Source: Candidatus Bathyarchaeota archaeon
GTDB taxonomy: Archaea > Thermoproteota > Bathyarchaeia > Bathyarchaeales > Bathycorpusculaceae
DNA length: 28,614 bases
NCBI GenBank assembly: GCA_030672945.1
Contig: DAOVFL010000001.1
Location: 1 to 28,614 of the forward strand
Direction: 5' to 3'
The notes under the pieces were generated by a model. That model saw only the letters and a program-made list of their open reading frames with translations. It had not been told where the DNA came from and did not search any database. The translations under genes and the position numbers were made by a program. Positions within the stretch are counted from its first letter, which is position 1. Each line of letters starts with the position of its first letter. Shown here one piece after another: positions 1 through 7,097 of this stretch.

Positions 1-1
1 G

Positions 2-307
2 GTAGATTATTCTGACCTTCCCTATAGTATCCGCCTCTTCAACAGTTTTATCGTCTCTTATACGGTTTATTCTGGCAAAACGCAGAGCCATACCGCACTT
101 GTATTTTGAGCTTTCTTGGATCTCATTATATAATACCTCGACAACTATTTTAGGAACTACAATAACCCTTCTACCTTCCTCTTTTATGGTCAATTCTTTA
201 AGCCGCTTAGTCATTTCAATGATCTCTACATCCGTCAACCCCTTGAAGGTTTTACCAACCATCATATACCTTCTTTTTTCAACATCACGAGCAGCTAAGT
301 AATAATA
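2..307 (-). pseudogene. lig: C-terminal part of ATP-dependent DNA ligase, out of frame with the upstream part; continues off the left edge
   Basis: This stretch is open from 307 down to the window edge and reads as the OB-fold C-terminal part of an archaeal DNA ligase. The segments LAARDVEKRRYMMVGKTFKGL and ALRFARINRIRDDKTVEEAD are the conserved end of the family, covering the motif around the OB domain and the ALRFARI block. It has no start of its own at a sensible place. It is the direct continuation of the gene at 295-1686 if the 32-bp insertion at about 300-338 is removed, which gives the expected junction WLSDYYLAARD. As sequenced it is a separate reading frame. The true C-terminus lies outside the window. 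A sequencing or assembly error remains possible because the ligase is normally essential. Confidence 0.75.
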
Positions 308-1686
308 TCACTACCACACTTGGCTTTCAGATAATAATCTGAAAGCCATTCATGCCTTCGACCATAACCATATTCAGCTGCAACAATAACCAAATCCAAG
401 GGTTCAAGAACGGGTTTTATCTTAAGCCAACGTTTTCCACGAATCCCAGGCGTGTATTCACTGTCAAGTTTCTTAGCCACCAATCCTTCATGACCAGCAT
501 CTATTGCCTCTTCCAGAAACCTTTCAGCCCCTTCAACTCTATCTGTAACCAATTGTTCTGGCAACGATATTCCCTCAGCATTTTCAACTAAGATTTTTCT
601 TCGCTGTGTATATGGAAATGAAACTAGGCTTTCTCCGTCAATGTAAAGTATGTCAAACAGATAAAGCTCAACAGGTATCTTTTCAATTATGGCTTCTATG
701 TTGTGAACCCTTTTGAATCTACGCATCAAATGTTGGAATGGAATAGGATGACCCTGGATGTCAACGGCAATAACCTCACCCTCCAAAATCGCCTTTTCCA
801 CCTTCACGTTCTTTCGAACAATTTCAACGATTTCCGGCAGACCCACTGTCACATCTGTCAGTCTTCTACTAAAAATCCTCACCTCATCACCACATTTGTG
901 AATTTGAACCCTTGCACCATCCAGTTTATACTCGAAAGCTGTTTCGCCACCATGCTCCTTCAAGGCTTCAGCAACATCACTTGCCGTCTGAGCCAACATA
1001 AGCCCAACAGGTCTAAGAACCCCAAACCCAACCTTCAATAAGGCATCTTCACCCTGCCTTTTTGCTATGGCAGCAACCTCTCCCACATTACCCAATGTCA
1101 TAGTTGCCTTCTGAACCGTTTCCAATGGAATCTGGAAAGCTTTGGAAACCGCCTGCTCCATCAAGCCTTCGTAAAAACCAGTTCTCATCTCACCTATCAA
1201 TATCTTAACTAGAAATTTCGCTTCAAGCGGTGACGCTAGACTTAAAAGGGTTGCTATGAGCCGTTCTTTCTTCACCCTTGAGCCCGACCCAACGGTTTCA
1301 GTTACAGCCTTAAAACTGTGCTTAACCTCCAGTATCGTCATTTTTCTCTCAAAAAGTGTTGACTGCTTGCCAACTTTGCTGATCTCAAAGAGTATTTTTG
1401 TTGCTGAGCCTACATCGCCAGTTTTTCCAAATGCTTCTGTGAAGGCTTTCCAGTCGGTCTTTGTTATGCGTTTTACTATTTCGCTAAGGGTTGCCCAGCT
1501 CACATCAAGGGTTTGTTGACTCCATTTTGGGAAAGGTCTTCCAAGAACCATGGATACAGCTGGTTCAACTTCTTCCACTTCTAAATCATTTAGGAAATCT
1601 GCAACGAAGCTTACCATAAGAAGCCGTTTGTTTGTTGTTTCAAGTTTTTCGCAAAGTTCCGCCAAAGCTTTGAAGGGTGTAGGCAT
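295..1686 (-). CDS. lig: ATP-dependent DNA ligase (N-terminal and adenylation domains), frameshifted near its end
   Basis: Seals nicks in duplex DNA during replication and repair, using ATP to adenylate the active-site lysine. The order is an N-terminal DNA-binding domain (about residues 1-210), then the nucleotidyltransferase domain with motif I EYKLDGARVQ (adenylated Lys about residue 254) and later blocks including GHEGLVAKKL and the motif V-like WLKIKP. The family is usually about 580-600 residues; this frame stops at 463 with an odd tail (KCGSDIIT) directly after HEWLSDYYLK. The missing OB-fold part is present in another frame at 2-307. The break is a 32-bp insertion bounded by a 7-bp direct repeat, described separately. 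The ATG at 1686 gives the normal N-terminus. Either the gene is broken in this population or the insertion is an artefact; a spliced intron is less likely. Confidence 0.9.
   Translation of the reverse strand: MPTPFKALAELCEKLETTNKRLLMVSFVADFLNDLEVEEVEPAVSMVLGRPFPKWSQQTLDVSWATLSEIVKRITKTDWKAFTEAFGKTGDVGSATKILFEISKVGKQSTLFERKMTILEVKHSFKAVTETVGSGSRVKKERLIATLLSLASPLEAKFLVKILIGEMRTGFYEGLMEQAVSKAFQIPLETVQKATMTLGNVGEVAAIAKRQGEDALLKVGFGVLRPVGLMLAQTASDVAEALKEHGGETAFEYKLDGARVQIHKCGDEVRIFSRRLTDVTVGLPEIVEIVRKNVKVEKAILEGEVIAVDIQGHPIPFQHLMRRFKRVHNIEAIIEKIPVELYLFDILYIDGESLVSFPYTQRRKILVENAEGISLPEQLVTDRVEGAERFLEEAIDAGHEGLVAKKLDSEYTPGIRGKRWLKIKPVLEPLDLVIVAAEYGYGRRHEWLSDYYLKAKCGSDIIT
300..338. repeat. 7-bp direct repeat bounding a 32-bp insertion in the DNA ligase gene
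   Basis: TAATAAT occurs at 300-306 and again at 332-338, a spacing of exactly 32 bp. Deleting one repeat plus the intervening sequence restores the ligase reading frame and the expected family sequence WLSDYYLAARD. 32 is not a multiple of three, so the insertion itself causes the frameshift. Confidence 0.8.
321..348. repeat. Perfect 12-bp inverted repeat with 4-nt loop inside the DNA ligase gene
   Basis: TGGCTTTCAGAT (321-332), loop AATA (333-336), ATCTGAAAGCCA (337-348). The right arm is native ligase sequence (codes WLSD on the minus strand); the left arm belongs to the inserted segment, so the insertion contains an inverted copy of adjacent coding DNA. This is the signature of template switching on a hairpin, in vivo or during amplification. 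Confidence 0.85.
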
Positions 1687-1783
1687 AATGTTAACCTTTA
1701 ATGTGCTCTATGTTTCCTGTTGTTACTAGGGAAATAAATGTTGTTTAAAATTTGAGAAAAAGGATTTCAGGATTAGCTTTATT

Positions 1784-2167
1784 TTAGAATGATTCTGCTA
1801 GTTTTGCTTTCACTTCTTTTATCTTCTTTTCTGTTTCTTCAGCTTTCTCTTTGTTTTTTAAGATTTTGTAGCAGTCTCGCGCATATTCTAGTGCACTTAC
1901 TCCGAATCTGTCAAAACCCTTGTCGAATGACAAATCAGCTGATTTCATAAAATATTCAAGAGCTGTTTCATAATCCTTGAGCATGTAGACGCATTCACCG
2001 GCCTTGTAAAACATGGATGTTGCATCAAAGAAGTTGTTTGCTTTCTGGTACAGTTCCGAGGCTCGTAGAAAATCTTCTTTGGCTTCATCGTATTTACCTA
2101 ACTCATAAAGAGCATATCCATCCTTATGCAGTTTAACAGGATCTTCCTTCACTTTCTCTTCACTCAT
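1784..2167 (-). CDS. Small tetratricopeptide-repeat (TPR) protein
   Basis: A soluble protein of 127 residues made almost entirely of helical TPR-like units. They cover about the first 45 residues (KDGYALYELGKYDEAKEDFL), then MFYKAGECVYMLKDYETALEYFMKSA, then SALEYARDCYKILKNKEKAEE, followed by a charged helix. The alternating small and aromatic positions (W/Y-G-Y-A pattern) fit TPR packing. Such proteins act as protein-protein adaptors; the partner cannot be told from sequence. The ATG at 2167 (MSEEK) is preferred over the upstream TTG at 2176, as neither has a strong Shine-Dalgarno site. It is transcribed away from the amidohydrolase at 2319 and lies upstream of the ligase on the same strand with a 97-nt gap. 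Confidence 0.75.
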   Translation of the reverse strand: MSEEKVKEDPVKLHKDGYALYELGKYDEAKEDFLRASELYQKANNFFDATSMFYKAGECVYMLKDYETALEYFMKSADLSFDKGFDRFGVSALEYARDCYKILKNKEKAEETEKKIKEVKAKLAESF

Positions 2168-2270
2168 GTAGGTCAACTCACAACTTGCTATTACTCAACA
2201 TCAAACTCCCATTTAGATTTTCCCATCAAATAATCAATAAAAACAGTGACTTCAAGGCGTTGCAACATTA

Positions 2271-2282
2271 AAACTATTTAAC
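2271..2282 (+). promoter_or_regulatory. Probable TATA box for the 2319 amidohydrolase gene
   Basis: AAACTATTTAAC lies about 40 nt before the GTG start at 2319, which would place transcription start near 2302-2306. A GGGGGA ribosome-binding sequence follows at about 2305-2311. Confidence 0.45.
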
Positions 2283-2318
2283 AAGAGATAGTATGAAGCC
2301 TTAAGGGGGAGAAACACC

Positions 2319-3047
2319 GTGAAAATTTGTGATGTTCATGTTCATTTAGGAAAATCGGGACCATGGCAACCGTACGTGAAACCATCAATGTACGTGGATA
2401 AGCTCATACACTTATTTAAAAAATACAATGTTGAACGAGCTGTCGTTTTCCCAAATCCAAATGTTGGCGACAAATACCCCAAAATGAACGATTACATTGC
2501 AGACTGCGTAAAGAAGCATCCAAACCGCCTAATTGGTTTTGGACGGGTAGATCCGAGAAGAGAAGACGCTGCGGAAGAGTTGAATCGCATAAAAAACAGT
2601 TTAGGCTTAGCCGGGCTTAAATTGCATCCGATGGTGGAGTGTTTCAGACCAGATCATCCCTTCTTTGAAAAGTTCTTTGAAAAAATTAATGAACTGAAAC
2701 TTCCAGTGCTCTTTCACACGGGAACTGGATTTTCCTCACCAGGGTTAATCCTAAAAATCGCTAAGAAACATCCGAAGTTACCAATAATTTTAGGTCATTT
2801 AAGAGAAGCCGCCGTTAACGCTTTAGGAATGGCTGAGAACATTTATGTTGAAACTTCTGGCACTTTACCAGAGTTCATCGAGCTTTCAGTGGACATAGAT
2901 GAAGACAGAGTATTATTCGGCTCTGATGTTCCATATTACCGTTATCCCGTCCAGATAGCAATTGTGAAGGCAGCGGAAATCTCTCGAAAGGCGAAAAGAA
3001 AAATCTTCTACGAAAACTTTCAAAATCTGTTTATTAAAAAAGAATAA
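2319..3047 (+). CDS. Amidohydrolase-2 family TIM-barrel metal-dependent hydrolase
   Basis: A 242-residue single-domain protein of the amidohydrolase superfamily, ACMSD/Amidohydrolase_2 type. The metal-binding DVHVHLG motif (His7, His9) is at the N-terminus, followed by GLKLHP, VLFHTGT and IILGHL, which provide the later His/Lys positions, and LFGSDVPY with the catalytic Asp near the C-terminus. Enzymes of this group hydrolyse or decarboxylate small carboxylated or cyclic substrates; the substrate here cannot be predicted. The start is GTG, supported by a purine-rich GGGGGA ribosome-binding site 8 nt upstream. It ends 33 nt before the PLP-fold regulator-like gene in the same direction, so the two could be co-transcribed. 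Confidence 0.85.
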   Translation: MKICDVHVHLGKSGPWQPYVKPSMYVDKLIHLFKKYNVERAVVFPNPNVGDKYPKMNDYIADCVKKHPNRLIGFGRVDPRREDAAEELNRIKNSLGLAGLKLHPMVECFRPDHPFFEKFFEKINELKLPVLFHTGTGFSSPGLILKIAKKHPKLPIILGHLREAAVNALGMAENIYVETSGTLPEFIELSVDIDEDRVLFGSDVPYYRYPVQIAIVKAAEISRKAKRKIFYENFQNLFIKKE

Positions 3048-3080
3048 GGATGGAAAACACTGACTAAATGGAGCAATATC

Positions 3081-4481
3081 ATGTCACTTAAATGTATTCA
3101 ATGCGGTTCAAAATCTCCACCTTATCCGCCAAAAAGCATGTGTGAAAAATGCGGAGGAATATTGGAATATGAGATTATTCTACAAAATAAACATAAGATC
3201 AAGTTTTCTGGCAAGCTTCGTTTTTGGAGGTATAGGGCGTTACTTCCTCCTGTAAGTAATATTATGAGTTTAGGTGAAGGTGGAACACGTCTACATAAGG
3301 CTAAGAGGCTTGCCAAAAAAGTTGGGTTGAATGATCTTTATCTAAAGGACGAAACCAGAAACCCAACCAACTCTTTTAGAGATCGTGCAGCAGCACTTCT
3401 AACTACAAATGCAATAGATCTTAAACATGACACATTAATCTGTGCAACCAACGGAAACCTAGGTGCTTCCTTAGCTGCCTATTCTGCAAAGGCTGGGTTA
3501 ATCTGTAATGTAATTGTTCCCAAACTTGTTGACGTTGGAAAACTGGCTCAAATGCTCGTCTACGACGCTGCCATTGAAGAGTTCGGAGTAACAGTCGACG
3601 ACTCCATAATCAGAGCTGAAGCTTTAGCCAAAGAAACTGGCTGGTATCAAGCAACCGCAGAGCTAAATCCGCTTGTAATTGAAGCACAGAAAACAATTTC
3701 CTATGAAGTCTATGAGCAGTTTGGTGTTCCAGACTGGCTTATAGTTTCCATGGGAGGAGGCGGAACCATATACTCAATATGGAAAGGCTTCAAAGAACTT
3801 GAACAGCTCGGAATAACGAATTCCATGCCAAGAATGATCGGAGTCCAACCTAAGGGATGCGCCCCCATAACTAGAACATTACTGGAAGGTCATTTCCAAC
3901 CATTAAAAATTTCGAAGCCATCTACCCGTGCACTGGCTGTACTAGTAGCTCACCCTCTTCAAGGCGAACTAGCTATAAAGGCGATAAAAGAATCAGACGG
4001 CTTGACTTTAACAGTTTCCGACTCTAAGATCTTCACAGCAGAACTTCAGATAGCTAAACTCGAAGGAATATTCGCTGAACCAGCAAGCTCTGCCACAATA
4101 GCAGCACTAAAAAAGCTTATCAAAGAAGAGCAAATCAGCAAAAATGAAAGTGTTGTATGCCTCATCACTGGAAGCGGACTTAAAGCCACAAATGTACTAC
4201 AAGCATTAACCAAAAAACAGAAGACAGCTGTTCTAGGCTTAGACATAAGCACAAAAGAAAAAATACTTCGAATCTTAAGCATAAAAGACACATACGGGTA
4301 TAACGCGTGGAAAAAACTGGGAAAAGTTATAACAAGAGCGGCCATATACCAACACCTAAACGAGCTCTCAGAAAAAGGACTAGTAGTAGGCTACGGAAAA
4401 AATGGAAAAAAATTCTTCAAAATAACAGAACGCGGTAAGAAAGTTCTACGTGCAATTGATGATATAAAACTTCTACTTTAA
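3081..4481 (+). CDS. Threonine-synthase-like PLP-fold protein with zinc ribbon and C-terminal winged helix; PLP lysine replaced by Arg
   Basis: 466 residues in three parts. Residues 1-30 form a zinc ribbon (Cys5, Cys8, Cys21, Cys24), as in many archaeal threonine synthases. Residues about 60-380 are a fold-type II PLP enzyme domain: KDETRNPTNSFRDRA at 89-103, CATNGNLGASLAAY at 121-134, phosphate-loop-like SMGGGGT at 223-229, and LITGSGLK. The invariant PLP lysine in the PT.SFKDR motif is Arg100 (AGA, 3378-3380). Residues about 388-466 are a winged helix of PadR/ArsR look (YGYNAWKKL, ITRAAIYQHLNELSEKGLV, KITERGKKVL). Together this suggests a sensor-regulator more than a biosynthetic threonine synthase; some archaeal thrC relatives may share the Arg. 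The following transporter gene carries a palindromic operator candidate. Activity as threonine synthase cannot be ruled out. Confidence 0.8.
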   Translation: MSLKCIQCGSKSPPYPPKSMCEKCGGILEYEIILQNKHKIKFSGKLRFWRYRALLPPVSNIMSLGEGGTRLHKAKRLAKKVGLNDLYLKDETRNPTNSFRDRAAALLTTNAIDLKHDTLICATNGNLGASLAAYSAKAGLICNVIVPKLVDVGKLAQMLVYDAAIEEFGVTVDDSIIRAEALAKETGWYQATAELNPLVIEAQKTISYEVYEQFGVPDWLIVSMGGGGTIYSIWKGFKELEQLGITNSMPRMIGVQPKGCAPITRTLLEGHFQPLKISKPSTRALAVLVAHPLQGELAIKAIKESDGLTLTVSDSKIFTAELQIAKLEGIFAEPASSATIAALKKLIKEEQISKNESVVCLITGSGLKATNVLQALTKKQKTAVLGLDISTKEKILRILSIKDTYGYNAWKKLGKVITRAAIYQHLNELSEKGLVVGYGKNGKKFFKITERGKKVLRAIDDIKLLL

Positions 4482-4492
4482 CCGGAAATGCT

Positions 4493-4522
4493 TAATTAGT
4501 ATAGTTACAACTATACTAATTA
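4493..4522. promoter_or_regulatory. Perfect 14-bp inverted repeat before the ECF S-component gene: candidate operator overlapping the promoter
   Basis: Left arm TAATTAGTATAGTT (4493-4506), spacer AC, right arm AACTATACTAATTA (4509-4522). It begins 12 nt after the stop of the winged-helix fusion gene and ends 8 nt before the ATG at 4531. The left arm is TATA-like and about 30 nt from the start codon, so the transcript would be nearly leaderless and the palindrome would cover the promoter and initiation site. Size and symmetry suit a dimeric winged-helix regulator. A hairpin terminator is possible, but there is no T-tract after it and the arms are AT-rich. Confidence 0.6.
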
Positions 4523-4530
4523 GATTTGAA

Positions 4531-5277
4531 ATGACCAGAGAAAAAGAAATATCTCCTTTCAACTTGGCGATTACGGCTGTCTTCACTGCACTCGTTTGTG
4601 TCGCAACAATGACGTTTTCCATTAATGTTCCTGCGACACGAGGTTTCTTCAATATAGGTGAATCGATGGTTTTTCTCTCCGCCCTCCTTTTCGGGCCTTT
4701 CGTTGGAGCTTTCGCCGGAGGAATAGGCTCCATGCTGGCTGATCTGCTGTTAGGCTTCCCGCATTATGCACCGGCTACGCTTATCATCAAGGCTTGTGAA
4801 GGCGCCTTCGTAGGAGCACTTAAGAAAAGAAATCCAAGGTTCAGTTCCAAACTTGAATGGAAATTCTTCACGCTGATCTTAGGTGTTGTTGCTGGTTTCT
4901 TACTGGGTTGGGTTGGCATGTCTTACTATAGTGGTGATGTAGAACTCAGCTTGGGTTCAAGTTCATTCATGTTCTATCTTCCAGCAGAGTTCTGGTTATT
5001 TCTCGGAGTCATAACTTCTCTGTCCATAATATTCTTAGGCTTCTTAGCTGATCCAGAGTTCGGTTGGACAGTTTTCTCAGTGATCACCGGTGGTTTCATC
5101 ATGGTTTTAGGATACTTCCTATACCAACAGTTCTTCATAGGCCCACTTTTCAACATTGAAGCTGTAGCCATAGCAGAAATACCAATAAATATCGGACAAA
5201 TGATTATAGGTGCAACAGTGGCATTACCAATAGCCAAAATAATTTGGCGAGCGCTCCCATACCTGAAAAAGAAATAA
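4531..5277 (+). CDS. ECF-type transporter S component (substrate-specific membrane subunit)
   Basis: An integral membrane protein of 248 residues that captures a vitamin or other micronutrient and hands it to a shared ECF energising module (T subunit and two ATPases). The N-terminal half has the S-component pattern: a first helix (LAITAVFTALVCVATM), then FFNIGESMVFLSALLFGPFVGAFAGGIGSMLADLL and the loop GFPHYAPATLIIKACEGAFVGAL. The last helix (INIGQMIIGATVALPIAKII) also fits. Between them, about residues 110-200 hold extra hydrophobic segments, which makes it longer than the usual 170-200 residues. No T subunit or ATPase is encoded nearby, as expected for group II ECF systems. The substrate is unknown. 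A palindrome covers its promoter, so it is probably regulated. Confidence 0.8.
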   Translation: MTREKEISPFNLAITAVFTALVCVATMTFSINVPATRGFFNIGESMVFLSALLFGPFVGAFAGGIGSMLADLLLGFPHYAPATLIIKACEGAFVGALKKRNPRFSSKLEWKFFTLILGVVAGFLLGWVGMSYYSGDVELSLGSSSFMFYLPAEFWLFLGVITSLSIIFLGFLADPEFGWTVFSVITGGFIMVLGYFLYQQFFIGPLFNIEAVAIAEIPINIGQMIIGATVALPIAKIIWRALPYLKKK

Positions 5278-5301
5278 TCGCATGCTGCACAAAATATACA
5301 A

Positions 5302-6351
5302 ATGAGAGGGACAAATAGTTTGCATCTTCCTTTTGGAAAAATTCCCATAGACATTCTTCAGGAAGTTGTTTTCAAAAATCTGGGTGCGAAACGCACAGAA
5401 GTTGTTTTAGGTCCTGCCGCTGGGTTTGATGGCGCCGTCATAGACGTTGGAGATAAATCCATAATAGTTTCTACGGATCCTATTACTGGTGCAACAGAGC
5501 GAATTGGTTGGCTCGCCGTAAACATTAACGCAAATGATGTTGCCACATTCGGTGTTGAACCAGCATTCTTCTTATCATCCATCTTACTTCCTGAAAATGC
5601 AGATAAGAATACCGTTGAAACGATATGTATTCAAATGGATAAGTCTTCAAGAGATTTAGGGATGGCTATTGTTGGAGGACATTGCGAAGTAACTCCCAAA
5701 CTGACCAATCCAATAATTGTAGGCTGTGCTATGGGCATAACAGAAAAAGGAAACTACGTAACAGCGGGTGGAGCTAGGATTGGAGACAAGCTTATATTGA
5801 CCAAGAGTGCAGGAATCGAAGGCACAGCAATTCTGGCAGTGGATAGAGAAAAGCAATTGAAGAAAGCATTAAGTTCCACTATACTACGGAATGCCAAGAA
5901 ATTCTATGACCAAATAAGCGTGGTCAAAGATGCATCTGAAGCCATCCAAACACAAGGAGTTAATGCTATGCATGATCCAACAGAAGGCGGTGTGACCGGA
6001 GGAATCCATGAAATGGCAGATGCATCAAATCTAGGTGTAAAAATCATCGAGAAAGAAATTTCAATCCAACCAGAAACAGTTAAAATCTGCGAATTCTTTA
6101 AAATCGACCCACTACAACTAATAAGTTCTGGAGCCTTACTGATTTCCGCCAAACCAAACCTCGCAAACAAGGTAGTCAGAAGGTTAGAGCAATCCCACAT
6201 TCATGCCTCTATCATTGGGGAATTCGTGGAAAACCCGCAAGATCGCCTATTAGTAAAGGAAAATGGACGTATTCAAACCTTGCCAAGACCTGTTTCCGAC
6301 CATCTTTGGCTTATCATTCAAAGAGAGAAGGATTATTGGAAAAATGTGTGA
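5302..6351 (+). CDS. AIR synthase-related (PurM/HypE-like) protein
   Basis: 349 residues of the PurM/HypE/SelD/ThiL superfamily, which uses ATP to activate an amide, carbamoyl or similar group. The N-terminal half (GPAAGFDGAVIDVGDKSIIVSTDPITGA and NINANDVATFGVEPAFFLSSILLP) and the nucleotide-site region IVGGHCEVTP match HypE-type proteins. The C-terminal domain has MHDPTEGGVTGGIHEMAD. It ends in YWKNV and lacks the C-terminal cysteine that true HypE uses to carry the carbamoyl/cyano group, so it is probably not a hydrogenase maturation factor. Its reaction is unknown. The ATG at 5302 is 24 nt after the transporter stop, and the following glycosyltransferase overlaps its end by 8 nt, so these genes are likely an operon. 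Confidence 0.8.
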   Translation: MRGTNSLHLPFGKIPIDILQEVVFKNLGAKRTEVVLGPAAGFDGAVIDVGDKSIIVSTDPITGATERIGWLAVNINANDVATFGVEPAFFLSSILLPENADKNTVETICIQMDKSSRDLGMAIVGGHCEVTPKLTNPIIVGCAMGITEKGNYVTAGGARIGDKLILTKSAGIEGTAILAVDREKQLKKALSSTILRNAKKFYDQISVVKDASEAIQTQGVNAMHDPTEGGVTGGIHEMADASNLGVKIIEKEISIQPETVKICEFFKIDPLQLISSGALLISAKPNLANKVVRRLEQSHIHASIIGEFVENPQDRLLVKENGRIQTLPRPVSDHLWLIIQREKDYWKNV

Positions 6352-7075
6352 CATGTCCATAATAATAGCAACTAAGAATGAACAGGAATACTTGGAAAAA
6401 ACTCTGAAACACTTGAGTTTAGCCATGATTGAAGCAAAAAAAATGAACATAAATGTTGAACTCATCGTAATCGATGGTAGTAATGATAATACGCTTAGCA
6501 TAGCAAAGAAATTCACTGAAAAAGCATATTATCTATTATTACAAGGCGTCTCAAAAGCAAGGAACTACGGAGCCAAGTTATCTGAAGGTCAAATTCTAAT
6601 CTTTATGGATGCAGACACAATAGTGCAAAAAAACACTCTAGTTGACATCTTCAAAACTCTCCGAAATGAAACTGTTGTTTCAGTAATAACATATGTATTA
6701 CCAGTTCACTATCACATGTTACCGTTATCCGCAAAGATTTTCTACGCAATAGATAAAATCGCCATCAAAACTTGCGGTATAATAGGATTTCTTATACGGT
6801 TTTATAATAGAGGAGACATCGTGGTAATTAGGAAAACTGTTTTTAACATGGTAGGAGGTTTCGAAGAAAAACTGTACATGATGGAAATAACAACCTTGCT
6901 AGTCAACGCATCGAAATATGGACACATTAAAGTTCTATCCACTCCCGTATTTGAGTCAAGCAGGCGTCTAAAAAAATGGGGAGTAATAAAAAGTTATAAG
7001 ATCTGGTGGAAAAATTATTTCTCTTTCTATGTGCTTAAACACTTACATGATGTCAAATATGAAGTGGTCAGGTAA
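6344..7075 (+). CDS. Family 2 glycosyltransferase
   Basis: GT-A fold glycosyltransferase of about 243 residues that transfers a sugar from a nucleotide- or dolichol-linked donor. The start of the fold is clear in MSIIIATKNEQEYLEKTL; VIDGSNDNT and the metal-binding DxD motif in ILIFMDADT follow. GGFEEKLYMMEITTLL occupies the acceptor/base region, although the usual ED of this motif is not obvious. The start is placed at ATG 6344, overlapping the preceding stop by 8 nt; ATG 6353 is an equally good alternative. An in-frame extension back to 6263 would overlap the upstream gene by 89 nt and is unlikely. It converges with another GT2 gene at 7098-7835. Confidence 0.8.
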   Translation: MCDMSIIIATKNEQEYLEKTLKHLSLAMIEAKKMNINVELIVIDGSNDNTLSIAKKFTEKAYYLLLQGVSKARNYGAKLSEGQILIFMDADTIVQKNTLVDIFKTLRNETVVSVITYVLPVHYHMLPLSAKIFYAIDKIAIKTCGIIGFLIRFYNRGDIVVIRKTVFNMVGGFEEKLYMMEITTLLVNASKYGHIKVLSTPVFESSRRLKKWGVIKSYKIWWKNYFSFYVLKHLHDVKYEVVR

Positions 7076-7097
7076 GGTTTCAGAGAATCTCAAAAAA

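Noticed and set aside
300..348. Bulge-helix-bulge mRNA intron in DNA ligase
   Set aside because: The strong hairpin is made of exon sequence plus an inverted copy. I could not draw the 3-nt bulges and 4-bp helix at the repeat boundaries, so it is kept only as a test to run.
3081..4481. Calling the gene thrC
   Set aside because: The PLP lysine is missing and a winged helix is attached, so a biosynthetic name would be misleading.
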